A stretch of DNA of 64,000 nt. It comes from Mycobacterium neglectum. GTDB taxonomy: Bacteria > Actinomycetota > Actinomycetes > Mycobacteriales > Mycobacteriaceae. Under the pieces are notes generated by a model. That model searched no databases. It was not told the origin of the DNA and saw only the letters and a program-made list of their open reading frames with translations. The position numbers and the translations under genes were made by a program. Positions 17,414 to 26,197 of the stretch are shown in pieces. The stretch covers positions 90,969 through 154,968 of the forward strand of contig NZ_NVQE01000010.1 of NCBI RefSeq assembly GCF_002591975.1, given 5' to 3'. Position 1 is the first letter of the stretch. Every line of letters begins with the position of its first letter.

Positions 17414-19315
17414 ATGAACAAACCTGAGCTCATCTCCGTCGAAGACTTGTTCAAGTCCCCCGTCAGGGCAGGGGCGTCAATATCGCCCGACGGCACCCGC
17501 GTCGCGTTCCTGGCGCCGTGGCGGGACCGCCTGAACATCTGGGTGGAGTCCCTGGACGACTCCGATAGCGAGTTCGGCGCCGACGCCCGGCGCGTGACCG
17601 CCGATGAAACCCGCAGCGTGCTGCACTTCTCCTGGACCGACGATCCGCGCTGGCTGCTGTACTTGCAGGACACCGGCGGTGATGAGAACTGGCACATCTT
17701 GAGGGTCGATCTCGACGACCCGGCGGCCGCGCCCGTCGATCTCACCCCGTTCCCGGGAGTCATGTCGGCCTTCGAGCTGCTGCCCGACAAGCCGGGGAAG
17801 GCGCTCGTCTACTCCAACAAGCGCGGCCCGACGCAGATGGACGCCTACGAACTCGACATCGCATCGGGCGAACTGACGATGGTCGGCGAGAATCCGGGCG
17901 ATGTGATCGGGTGGCTGACGAGTCGTCGCGGCGACATGTTCGCGACCAAGCTCAGCCGTGAAGGTGACCTCGAACTCCTGAAGGTAAATGAGAACGGGTC
18001 GCTGCACTCGATCGCCAAGTACGACGGCAGGGACTACACCATGGGCATGTATCCCATGGTCGTCACGCCCGACGGCAGCGGAATCTGGATGGGATCGAAC
18101 GAGGGCACCGACCGCACGAGGCTGGTTCGGCTCGATGTGGCCGACGGCAAGCAGTACGCCGTCGACAGCCATCCGACGTTCGACGTCGACACGCGGGCCC
18201 AGGTATGGGCGGGCCTGCCCGAGCCGCTCATCCAGAGCCGGGCCACCGGAGAACTGCTGGGCGTGCGGTATCTCGGTGAGCGACAGGTCATTCACGCGCT
18301 GGATCCGCGATTCGGCGACGTGCTCGGTGCACTGGAAAAGCTTTCCGACGGTGATATCGGCGCGCTGTCGTCGGACACCAGCGGACGGAAGTGGGTCGTC
18401 AGCTTCAACCACGATCGCGAGCCCGGTGTCACCTATCTCTACGACCACGAGACCGGCGAGAGCAAGGAGCTGTACCGCCCGTATCCGCATCTCGACCCGG
18501 AAAAGTTGGCGCCCATGCTTCCGGTGACCATTCCGTCGCGCGACGGGCTGGATCTGCATTCATATCTGACGCTGCCGGTCGGGTCAGAAGGTGAAGGGCC
18601 GCTTCCATTGGTCCTGACGGTGCATGGCGGGCCGTGGGCGCGGGATGGCTGGATGTACGCGCCCGCAGTACAGCTGTTGGCCAACCGCGGATACGCGGTA
18701 CTGCAGGTCAACTTCCGCGGCTCGGCCGGATACGGCAAGGCCTTCCAGAAGGCCGCGATCGGCGAGTTCGCAGGCAAGATGCACGACGATCTGATCGACG
18801 GCGTCAACTGGGCCGTCGACCAGGGTTACGCAGACCCGAAGCGGGTCGCCATCTTCGGTGGCTCCTACGGCGGCTACGCGACGCTGGTCGGCGTCACCTT
18901 CACGCCGGATGTCTTCGCTGCCGCGATCGATTACGTCGGCATCTCGGATCTGAGCAACTTCATGCGGACACTGCCCGAGATCGCCCGCCCGCACCTTGCC
19001 AACAACTGGCATCTGTTCGTCGGCAACCCCGATGACCCGGAGCAGTTGGCGGACATGCTCGCTCGCTCACCGATCACGAAGGTCGACCAGATCCGCACGC
19101 CGCTGCTGGTTGTCCAGGGCGCCAACGACGTTCGTGTCGTGCAGGCCGAATCCGACAATCTCGTCGAGGCTCTGCGTAACCGCGGCGTCGAGGTCGAGTA
19201 CATGGTCAAGGAGGACGAGGGCCACGGCTTCGTCAACCCGGAGAACGTGATCGACATGTTCAACACGGTCGACGCGTTCTTGGCGAAGCACCTGGGCGAG
19301 CGGAATAACGCGTGA
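17414..19315 (+). CDS. S9-family prolyl oligopeptidase / acylaminoacyl peptidase
   Basis: A 633-residue serine peptidase: N-terminal beta-propeller (about 20-370, with repeats such as SISPDGTRVAFLAP) and a C-terminal alpha/beta hydrolase domain. The triad is visible as Ser484 in GGSYGGYAT, Asp572 in GANDVRV and His604 in DEGHGF. It cleaves short peptides or acyl-amino acids in the cytoplasm; there is no signal peptide. ATG 17414 (MNKPELISVEDLF) is preferred over an in-frame start at 17399 because GGAGAC sits immediately upstream. It is coupled to the next gene by a GTGA overlap. Confidence 0.92.
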   Translation: MNKPELISVEDLFKSPVRAGASISPDGTRVAFLAPWRDRLNIWVESLDDSDSEFGADARRVTADETRSVLHFSWTDDPRWLLYLQDTGGDENWHILRVDLDDPAAAPVDLTPFPGVMSAFELLPDKPGKALVYSNKRGPTQMDAYELDIASGELTMVGENPGDVIGWLTSRRGDMFATKLSREGDLELLKVNENGSLHSIAKYDGRDYTMGMYPMVVTPDGSGIWMGSNEGTDRTRLVRLDVADGKQYAVDSHPTFDVDTRAQVWAGLPEPLIQSRATGELLGVRYLGERQVIHALDPRFGDVLGALEKLSDGDIGALSSDTSGRKWVVSFNHDREPGVTYLYDHETGESKELYRPYPHLDPEKLAPMLPVTIPSRDGLDLHSYLTLPVGSEGEGPLPLVLTVHGGPWARDGWMYAPAVQLLANRGYAVLQVNFRGSAGYGKAFQKAAIGEFAGKMHDDLIDGVNWAVDQGYADPKRVAIFGGSYGGYATLVGVTFTPDVFAAAIDYVGISDLSNFMRTLPEIARPHLANNWHLFVGNPDDPEQLADMLARSPITKVDQIRTPLLVVQGANDVRVVQAESDNLVEALRNRGVEVEYMVKEDEGHGFVNPENVIDMFNTVDAFLAKHLGERNNA

Positions 19316-19986
19316 GCGAAACCCGTACCGAGGAGCGAACCCCGACTGCGCTCGAGCGCATGGGTGGCGTGTCCGGGTTGGTGTACGCCAGCGTGCCGAC
19401 CCTCGCCTACGTGATCGTGAACGCGATCGCGGGGCTGAATGCGGCTGTCGTGGTGGCCGTGGGTGCCAGCGCGGGACTGATCGTGCTGAGGCTGCTTCGC
19501 AAGGAGCCGCTGCAGCCGGCGATGTCCGGGCTGCTTGGTGTCGTGGTCGCCGCGGCGATCGCGTACTACACCGGATCCGCCGAAGGCTATTTCCTGCCGG
19601 GCATCTGGTTCAGCCTGGCCATGACGGTCGTGTTCACGGTCTCGCTGGTGGTGCGGCGACCGCTGGTCGGCGTGATCTGGAATGTGATGCGCAGCGCCGG
19701 CCCGGATCCGGCGTGGCGCGCCGACAAGACGGTGCTGCGTGGGTTCGACGTCGCGACGCTGACGTTCGTCGTCGTGTTCGCAGCGCGGTTCTTCGTCCAG
19801 GACACGCTGTACGACGCCGGGTCCACCGGCTGGCTGGCGTTCGCGCGGATCGCGATGGGTTATCCGCTGCTGGGGTTGGCGCTGCTGGTGGTGTACTGGG
19901 CGGTGCGCCGCGCCAATCGGCGGGGTGCTCTCACCGATGAGGCGAATGAGCGGATGGTCAGCCAAACAGTGGAGGCGAGAAGCTGA
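19312..19986 (+). CDS. DUF3159 family integral membrane protein
   Basis: A 224-residue protein with about six transmembrane helices and the features of the actinobacterial DUF3159 family: LERMGGVSGLVYASVPTLAYV at the N-terminus, YFLPGIWFSLAMTVV in the middle and ARIAMGYPLLGLALLVVYW near the C-terminus. Function is unknown. The GTG at 19312 overlaps the peptidase stop. Its end carries GGAGG (19971-19975), which serves as the ribosome site of the next gene. Confidence 0.8.
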   Translation: MSETRTEERTPTALERMGGVSGLVYASVPTLAYVIVNAIAGLNAAVVVAVGASAGLIVLRLLRKEPLQPAMSGLLGVVVAAAIAYYTGSAEGYFLPGIWFSLAMTVVFTVSLVVRRPLVGVIWNVMRSAGPDPAWRADKTVLRGFDVATLTFVVVFAARFFVQDTLYDAGSTGWLAFARIAMGYPLLGLALLVVYWAVRRANRRGALTDEANERMVSQTVEARS

Positions 19987-20009
19987 TCCAGCACCAGATC
20001 GAGGCCGGC

Positions 20010-21125
20010 TTGCTGCGCGGACTCGCTGAGCTCGAGCGCACCGAGCGGGGCTGGCTGCCGCACCGACTTACGGCTCGCGCCCGCGCGCAGTGCGACGACC
20101 CACAGTTGCTCGGGGCGCAATCGCAGCCGTCCGGAGTGCGTTTCGCGCTTCGGACGGCAGCGTCCGTGCTCGAACTCGACGTCATCCGTACGCGGGTGCT
20201 ACTGGTCGGGGTGCCGGAACGGCCGGACGGCACAGTCGATCTCGTCGTCAACGGCCGCCTGGCCCGGCAGGCGGCGACGAGCGGCGGCGACGTGGTGCGC
20301 GTCGACCCCGCCTCCGGGGACACCCGGGTCGAGCCGGGCCCGGCCGCGACGATCCGGTTCGACCTGCCCGCCGGCGACAAGGACGTCGAGATCTGGCTGC
20401 CGCATTACGAGCGCATCGAGCTGGTGGCACTGCGCGCTGATGCTCCGATCAGTGCACTGCCCGAGGCGCGGCAACGCTGGGTCCACCACGGGAGTTCCAT
20501 CAGCCAGGGATCGAACGCCCTGAGCCCAAGTACGACGTGGGCCGCGCTGGCCGCCGGTTTGGCGGGCGTGGATCTGGTGAACTTGGGGTTCTCCGGCAGC
20601 GCGCTGCTCGACCCGTTCGTCGCGCGCGCCATTCGGGATCAGCCCGCCGACATCGTCAGCGTCAAGCTGGGCATCAACCTCGTGAACGCGGACCTGATGC
20701 GGCAGCGTGCCTTCGGTCCCGCCGTGCACGGTTTCCTGGACACCATCCGCGAGGGACATCCCGACGTGCCGCTGATCGTCGTCGGCCCGCTGTACTGCCC
20801 GATCCACGAAACCACGCCGGGGCCAGGCGCTTTCGATGTCGACGCGCTGGCACGCGGCGAGGTGCGCTTCGTCGCGACGGGCGATCCGGCGGAGGCGACC
20901 AGGCCCGGCGGGCTGGGACGGCTGACGCTTACCTACATCCGTGCTCAGTTGGCCGCGATCGTCGCCCGCAGGCAGGTCGACGACTCGGCGATCAGCTATG
21001 TCGATGGTCTGGCGCTCTATGGTCCGGCCGATGCCGAGGCGCATCCGCTGCCCGACAATCTGCATCCCGATGCGGCGACGCATCAGCTGATCGGGGAGCG
21101 GTTCGCGGAGGCCCTGCACGGCTAG
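20010..21125 (+). CDS. SGNH/GDSL-family hydrolase
   Basis: An esterase-like protein of at least 371 residues with an N-terminal beta domain (about 1-150) and a C-terminal SGNH hydrolase. The catalytic blocks are VHHGSSISQGSN (nucleophile Ser), NLGFSGSALL (block II Gly), VKLGINLVN (block III Asn) and DNLHPDAATH (Asp-His pair). The substrate is unknown. TTG 20010 has no ribosome site. The frame is open upstream to CTG 19983, which overlaps the previous stop (CTGA) and lies 7 bases behind GGAGG, adding IQHQIEAG; that CTG may be the real start. Confidence 0.8.
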   Translation: MLRGLAELERTERGWLPHRLTARARAQCDDPQLLGAQSQPSGVRFALRTAASVLELDVIRTRVLLVGVPERPDGTVDLVVNGRLARQAATSGGDVVRVDPASGDTRVEPGPAATIRFDLPAGDKDVEIWLPHYERIELVALRADAPISALPEARQRWVHHGSSISQGSNALSPSTTWAALAAGLAGVDLVNLGFSGSALLDPFVARAIRDQPADIVSVKLGINLVNADLMRQRAFGPAVHGFLDTIREGHPDVPLIVVGPLYCPIHETTPGPGAFDVDALARGEVRFVATGDPAEATRPGGLGRLTLTYIRAQLAAIVARRQVDDSAISYVDGLALYGPADAEAHPLPDNLHPDAATHQLIGERFAEALHG

Positions 21126-21176
21126 GTGATACTGAATGCGGTTTAGTTAGATAGCCGAATCGTAGGAGCATCACCG

Positions 21177-22016
21177 TTGGCCGAGTCGATGATCACCCCG
21201 GACGCCGGAGCCGGTCCGCCGGCGACAAGCACCGCGTACTTCGAGCGGCACGGCGACCGTTTCCACCCACGTTCGATCGCCAGAGGCGGCTGGGGCGCGC
21301 TGCTCAGCGGGCACGTCGTCGGCGGTCTCTTGGGCTGGGCTGTCGAAGAGTTTGTCGACGATCCGGGGTTCCTGCCCGCCCGGCTGACCGTCGACCTTCC
21401 CAGGCCGGCCGCCATCGCACCCGTCGAGGTGCACACGCGCGAGATCCGCGGCGGGAAGCGGCTGCGCCTGGTCGAAGCGGTCATTCGCCAGGAGGACAAG
21501 ATCGTCGGCCAGGCGACGGGCCTGTTCCTTCGCCGCGGGGACCAGCCGACCGGCACTATCTGGTCACCGCACGTCGAAATGCCGCCGCTTCCAGCGGATG
21601 CGCAGGAGAATGCCAATCCGTTGTTCGTCCGCACCTATGGCTGGGGTCTGTCGATTCAGAATCCGGACGAGGACTGGCCGGGGGAGGGCGGAGCGAAGTA
21701 CACATGGCTGCGGTTGACGCAGCCGCTGTTCGACGGCGAGCCGCTTACGCCGTTCACGCGGGCGGCGATGGCCGCCGATGTGACAGCCTCCCTTGTCAAT
21801 TGGAGCTCGGAGGGGCTGAAGTTCATCAATGCCGACTACACGCTAACCCTGAGCCGCCTGCCGGAGGGCGTCCACATCGGGCTGGCGTCGCAGAGCCATT
21901 CCACGCAGGACGGAATCGCGACCGGTTCGGCGATCCTCTTCGACGAGCAGGGTGAGGTCGGCAGCAGCATCTCCGTCTCGGTGGCCCAGTCAGGCTTCGC
22001 TCCGCCGCCTCGCTGA
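21177..22016 (+). CDS. Acyl-CoA thioesterase-like (TesB-type double hotdog) protein
   Basis: A 279-residue protein with two hotdog-like halves, containing RGGWGALLSGHVVGGLLGWAV in the first and GLASQSHSTQDGIATGSAILFDEQG near the C-terminus, as in actinobacterial TesB-like thioesterases and acyl-CoA-binding paralogues. It would hydrolyse acyl-CoA thioesters; substrate unknown. TTG 21177 is chosen since AGGAG lies 8 bases upstream; ATG 21189 is the alternative. It is convergent with the sulfotransferase gene, 4 bases from its stop. Confidence 0.8.
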   Translation: MAESMITPDAGAGPPATSTAYFERHGDRFHPRSIARGGWGALLSGHVVGGLLGWAVEEFVDDPGFLPARLTVDLPRPAAIAPVEVHTREIRGGKRLRLVEAVIRQEDKIVGQATGLFLRRGDQPTGTIWSPHVEMPPLPADAQENANPLFVRTYGWGLSIQNPDEDWPGEGGAKYTWLRLTQPLFDGEPLTPFTRAAMAADVTASLVNWSSEGLKFINADYTLTLSRLPEGVHIGLASQSHSTQDGIATGSAILFDEQGEVGSSISVSVAQSGFAPPPR

Positions 22017-22020
22017 TCGC

Positions 22021-23229
22021 TCAGCGGTTCAGGAACGCGAAGCGTTCGCGTAGTTCGTCCGCGTCGAGCCCGAAGTCCTGCGGTGTGTAGCGGTGCGTCC
22101 CGTGGGCGTTGCGGGGGTGCGCCGCATGGTAGTTCGCTATGAAGGGGTCCAGCGCGGGCGCGGCCATGTCGGCGGCGGCATAGATCCTTTCGAGAACGCT
22201 TGCGGTATCGTCGATCAGCTCGCGGTAGTCGACGTCGATCAGCGTGACGTCGTCACGTTCTGGTGAGGAGCGGAACTCGTTCGCCCGCCGAAACCACAGC
22301 TCACTCTGGTCCACCTGCCGGCGGCCGACGTCCACGGCATCCACCTCGTCGCTGTACGTCGACTGGTACACGGCGAACAGGCTGGCACCCGAGGCGATAG
22401 TCGCGACGATATCGCGGTGAATCTGAATCACGATGGCTCCGGGGAACTCTCGCGCGATATACCACAGCTCTGCGGTGTGCGCCGGCGCCTTCAGCACGAA
22501 CCGACGGTCGTCGTTGACGGCCAGCAGCTGCAGCGCTTCGCGATAGCGCGCATACGGATCACCGAAGTCTTCGCCGGCCAGCCATGTCGCATACGCCGGC
22601 AGCCGCATCAGCGACGTGAAACCCCAGTTGCGCAGATCCGTCCCCATGCCGAGGACGCATTCCTCGGCCAGCGTGGGGCCGGAGGGATGGACGAACGCCA
22701 TGTCAGGGTTGAGCGTGTGGAGCAGTTCGCTTCCGGGCGTGGTCAATTCGGGTCCGGCATTGGGCGCCGATTCCGCGAACAACCATGGCGCGGCGAGCTC
22801 TGCCGGAATTTGGGCGTGCAGCCGCGGATCGCCGGCGAGCAGCCGGAACAGGAACGTCGTGCCGGTGCGCCATCCGCCCACGATGACGATCGGCGGAGCC
22901 AACGACCCGTTGGCGCGAGAAGCGTTGCCCTCCCGCCACATCGCGATCTTCGCCCCGGCTGTCAGCCGACCTATCGCGGACTGCAGCGCCATCCGCGCGC
23001 CCACTGCATTGAGTCGAGCGTCCTCGGCCGCCGAGCCGAGGAACTCCTCGAGCCCTGTGCGCCAGCCTTTCGCGAAGTGCGTTTCGCGGATCTCACCGCG
23101 GGCGGCCACGCGTTCGAGCACCGCATCGGGATCCAGACGGTAGCGGTCGGGTCGTTTCACGCGGTCCTGCTCTGCGGCTGCGTAGATCGCGAGCGCTGAT
23201 TCGGTGCGCGCCGACGGTCGCCAGGTCAT
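22021..23229 (-). CDS. Sulfotransferase-family protein
   Basis: A 402-residue protein with the PAPS 5'-phosphosulfate loop GGWRTGTTFLFRLL at about residues 117-130 and a later 3'-phosphate region (IHRDIVATIASGASLFA). Mycobacteria have many such proteins, often acting on lipids or sterol-like acceptors. It overlaps the DUF1214 gene by 4 bases and is transcribed after it, so both likely act together. The acceptor cannot be predicted. Confidence 0.85.
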   Translation of the reverse strand: MTWRPSARTESALAIYAAAEQDRVKRPDRYRLDPDAVLERVAARGEIRETHFAKGWRTGLEEFLGSAAEDARLNAVGARMALQSAIGRLTAGAKIAMWREGNASRANGSLAPPIVIVGGWRTGTTFLFRLLAGDPRLHAQIPAELAAPWLFAESAPNAGPELTTPGSELLHTLNPDMAFVHPSGPTLAEECVLGMGTDLRNWGFTSLMRLPAYATWLAGEDFGDPYARYREALQLLAVNDDRRFVLKAPAHTAELWYIAREFPGAIVIQIHRDIVATIASGASLFAVYQSTYSDEVDAVDVGRRQVDQSELWFRRANEFRSSPERDDVTLIDVDYRELIDDTASVLERIYAAADMAAPALDPFIANYHAAHPRNAHGTHRYTPQDFGLDADELRERFAFLNR

Positions 23230-24281
23230 GCGTGAGGTACGACGCGAACGTCGGGAAGCTCGGGTTCGGATTCAGGTTGCAGAAAGCGCATCACAAAGAT
23301 TCCGAACGCCCGCCCTTCGGTGTCCAGCCAGTCATGCCCGTCGATACCGGGATTCTGCCCGGCGAGCGCGAACCGAAAGCGTCCGTCGGCGACGGTGGCA
23401 TTGGCTGTTGTGCGCGACACCGTGCGGTTGCGGTAATCGAGCGAGTTCAGAAACCTGCTGTACAGCACGATGTTCCAGTGCCGGCACGACACCAGGGGTC
23501 CGTCGATCACGAGGCATTCATCCTGCGCCAGCGACCACGAGCCACGCAGATAGTGGATACCGGGCTCGGTGAAGGCCGCACCGCCGGTCATCGCCGACCA
23601 GTGCCGCACGCTGTTGGTCTGCGCCAGGTCTTCGGCCGCGGACATCTCGAATGCGCGCGGCACCTGCGAGATGAACGCCCCGAGCCGCGACAGGTCGCGC
23701 GCGAACTTGGCGTCGTCGGGCGCGGTCGCGGGTCGGGCGGGGTCGAGTCGTTCGATCCGGCACGTTCCCGGGTCGACGGGCGCCGGTTCGTCGTGGACGA
23801 AACGCACCCACACCGACGAGGTCCCCTCTGGGATCTCCACATCCGACGGCCGCTCGGTGGCCCTCCGCGTCAGCGTGACGACGAAGGTGCCGTCGGCGTC
23901 CACCACGAGATCATCGGAATCGATCCGCGCCACCGCCGTCGCGTCCGCGATTCCGCGGCCGGCATATGCCGTGATCGACTGATACACCGATGATCCGACG
24001 TTGCCGGTGATGCGATAGCCGGTTCCGTCACCGATATCGGTGATCCAATAGCGGTAGTCGGGGTTGTCCATGAAAAACTTTTGACGCCATCCGTTGAATG
24101 GCGTGAGTTCCGGTGTGTCGCCTGCGATTTCGAATCGGCCGAGCAGATTGTTGACTGCGCGGAGCAATGCGCGCTGACCATCTGTGCGCTCGGCTGGATC
24201 GAGATCGCGCGTGGACTCGTCGAGGTGTTTACCCGCGGCTTCGAGGCCTGCGACCAGATTCGCCCAACCCGCTTCGGTCAC
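23226..24281 (-). CDS. DUF1214 domain-containing protein
   Basis: A 351-residue soluble protein ending in a DUF1214-like region (HYLRGSWSLAQDECLVIDG, CRHWNIVLYSRFLNSLDYRNR, GRFRFALAGQNPG and HDWLDTEGRAFGIFVMRFL). The family is widespread in mycobacteria with no assigned reaction. It is the first gene of a two-gene unit with the sulfotransferase (4-base overlap), suggesting a shared pathway on a sulfated or lipid-like substrate. Confidence 0.78.
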   Translation of the reverse strand: MTEAGWANLVAGLEAAGKHLDESTRDLDPAERTDGQRALLRAVNNLLGRFEIAGDTPELTPFNGWRQKFFMDNPDYRYWITDIGDGTGYRITGNVGSSVYQSITAYAGRGIADATAVARIDSDDLVVDADGTFVVTLTRRATERPSDVEIPEGTSSVWVRFVHDEPAPVDPGTCRIERLDPARPATAPDDAKFARDLSRLGAFISQVPRAFEMSAAEDLAQTNSVRHWSAMTGGAAFTEPGIHYLRGSWSLAQDECLVIDGPLVSCRHWNIVLYSRFLNSLDYRNRTVSRTTANATVADGRFRFALAGQNPGIDGHDWLDTEGRAFGIFVMRFLQPESEPELPDVRVVPHA

Positions 24282-24338
24282 GACCGGAGTGTTGCGGACG
24301 CCCTGCGGCGTGTCAACGCTCGCGGCGGACGGGGTGGC

Positions 24339-24791
24339 TTACGAGGCCGGAGCCAGCTGCGGTGCCGGAGTCGTCACACGCTCAGCCTCAGGGAGCTGCT
24401 TGCGGGCATCCTTGGCGACTCGGCGGGAGAGAATGCGCGCCTGCCGATTGGTGATCGCGCGATTCTTCGCGGCCAGCAGATCGAGCTGCTGCCAGCTGAG
24501 TCCGTCGAGGTCGCCGTCGGAGTCGTGCGTGGCGATGACGACGCATCCGCGCAGCAGCGGCACTGTTCGTGCGGTGAAAGTCGATGACGCCATGAGCAGT
24601 TCAGTGGCGATCGTGTTGGTCTGACGCTGGCACTTCTGCGGTGCCGCGGAGAACCAGAAGTCGAATTGCCGGTCGGCGGTGGTGAGGCAGTTCAGGCTGT
24701 GAGTCGCGACGAGCTTGTCGATATCGGCCTTGCTATATGCGCGGGTTTCGTAGACGAGGCCATTGGGGCTGCAGTAGAGGACGGTATGCAT
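24339..24791 (-). CDS. Conserved hypothetical protein
   Basis: A 150-residue protein starting MHTVLYCSPNGLVYETRAYSK, with two cysteines (NCLTTADRQFD and QKCQRQTN) and a basic C-terminal half (RQARILSRRVAKDARKQLPEA). No family is recognised and no signal peptide or membrane segment is seen. The ATG at 24791 is chosen over an upstream in-frame start because a purine-rich stretch lies ahead of it. It lies 57 bases upstream of the DUF1214 gene on the same strand and could be co-transcribed with it. Confidence 0.6.
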   Translation of the reverse strand: MHTVLYCSPNGLVYETRAYSKADIDKLVATHSLNCLTTADRQFDFWFSAAPQKCQRQTNTIATELLMASSTFTARTVPLLRGCVVIATHDSDGDLDGLSWQQLDLLAAKNRAITNRQARILSRRVAKDARKQLPEAERVTTPAPQLAPAS

Positions 24792-24850
24792 TCGGATAAC
24801 CCATTCCACTCTTTCTCTTTTTTTATGAGGTGTGGCGAACCACAACTCCT

Positions 24851-24865
24851 TGTTACTCCTGTTAC
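24851..24865. promoter_or_regulatory. AT-rich divergent control region with direct repeat
   Basis: The 212-base space between the hypothetical gene (start 24791, minus) and the acyl-CoA dehydrogenase (start 25004, plus) is much richer in A and T than its surroundings. It contains TGTTAC at 24851-24856 and again at 24860-24865, a 9-base-spaced direct repeat. It is a plausible regulator site for either gene; no regulator is adjacent. Confidence 0.3.
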
Positions 24866-25003
24866 CCGTGTGACAACTGAGACAAACCTGAATAACAAAT
24901 ACGAAACGATGGGTTTGGCCACAGGTGGGGCTCCAGCCCGCGCGGAGGCCTTATCGGGGGGCGGTGACTCTCGACGGGTGTCGAGTTCCTATCGTGACTG
25001 GTT

Positions 25004-26197
25004 ATGAGCAATGACGCTGATGCCGATAGGGTCGCCGACCTGGCGCAGGGAGTGGTAACTGACCACGACCCCAAGAAGGCGCCGATCCAGGAGTACCTCG
25101 GTGCCTGTTACGACGCAGGCCTGTCCTGGGTCCACTTCCCCGAAGGCCTGGGCGGGCTCGGGGTTTCCCGCGGTCTGCAGGTCGTGGCCGATCGGATCCT
25201 GCAGGGTGCTGGCGGTCCGGTGCCGCTCGGGCTCAATCCGATGGGCTACGGGATGGCCGCGCCGACGATCCGTGAGCACGCGCAGTCCGAGGATGTGAAG
25301 AGTCAATGGCTACGGCCGCTGGCCACCACCGAAGACCTGTGGTGTCAGCTGTTCTCCGAGCCCGGCGCCGGATCCGACCTGGCAGGCCTGGCCACCTCCG
25401 CGGTGCGCGACGGTGACGACTGGGTGATCAACGGTCAGAAGGTGTGGACGAGCCTGGCCCACCGCGCCCGCTGGGGCCTGCTGCTGGCCCGCACTGACCC
25501 GGATGTGGCCAAGCACAAGGGTCTGTCGTACTTCGTCATCGATATGCACGGCGACGGTGTCGAGACCCGTCCGCTGCGTCAGATCACCGGGCAGGCCGAG
25601 TTCAACGAGGTCTACTTCACCGACGCGCGCATCCCCGACAAGCACCGCCTCGGCGAGGTGGGTAACGGCTGGAACGTCGCGATGACGACGCTGATGAACG
25701 AACGCACCGCACTCGGCGGCAGCGGCAGCAGGCGCGGCGCGGGCACCATCTCCGACGCGACCGCACTGTGGGCGTCACGCCCCGAGCGCCACACGCCGGT
25801 GCTGCGGGACCGGCTCACGCAATTGTGGCTGCGGTCGGAGGCCCAACGGCTCACCTCGGAGCGCTCGCGCGCGGCCGCCACAGTTGGCGGACCCGGTCCG
25901 GAGGGGTCGATCGGCAAGCTGGTCGGCGCTGAACTGAATCAGCACATCTACGAGTGGTGCATGGATTTCCTTGGGCCAGAAGGACTTCTGTACCGCGGCT
26001 ACAACCAGGGCACACCCACCGGCGAGCGGGACTGGCAGGGTCCCATCCAGCAGAAGTATCTGCGCAGCCGTGCCAACACCATCGAAGGCGGGACGTCGGA
26101 GGTGATGCGCAACATCCTCGGCGAGCGCATTCTCGGACTGCCCGGCGATCTGCGTGCCGACTCCGGCATGCCGTGGAAGGAGATTCCTCGTGGCTGA
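25004..26197 (+). CDS. Acyl-CoA dehydrogenase, first subunit of a pair
   Basis: A 397-residue FadE-type flavoprotein. Visible blocks are LFSEPGAGSDLAGLATSA (FAD/substrate site), WVINGQKVWTS and the C-terminal IEGGTSEVMRNILGERILGLP. It oxidises an acyl-CoA to the enoyl-CoA, passing electrons to ETF. The next gene is a second FadE starting before this stop (overlap 8 bases). Such adjacent pairs in actinobacteria often form alpha2-beta2 enzymes for bulky substrates such as sterol side chains; that is inference from the arrangement. Confidence 0.9.
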   Translation: MSNDADADRVADLAQGVVTDHDPKKAPIQEYLGACYDAGLSWVHFPEGLGGLGVSRGLQVVADRILQGAGGPVPLGLNPMGYGMAAPTIREHAQSEDVKSQWLRPLATTEDLWCQLFSEPGAGSDLAGLATSAVRDGDDWVINGQKVWTSLAHRARWGLLLARTDPDVAKHKGLSYFVIDMHGDGVETRPLRQITGQAEFNEVYFTDARIPDKHRLGEVGNGWNVAMTTLMNERTALGGSGSRRGAGTISDATALWASRPERHTPVLRDRLTQLWLRSEAQRLTSERSRAAATVGGPGPEGSIGKLVGAELNQHIYEWCMDFLGPEGLLYRGYNQGTPTGERDWQGPIQQKYLRSRANTIEGGTSEVMRNILGERILGLPGDLRADSGMPWKEIPRG

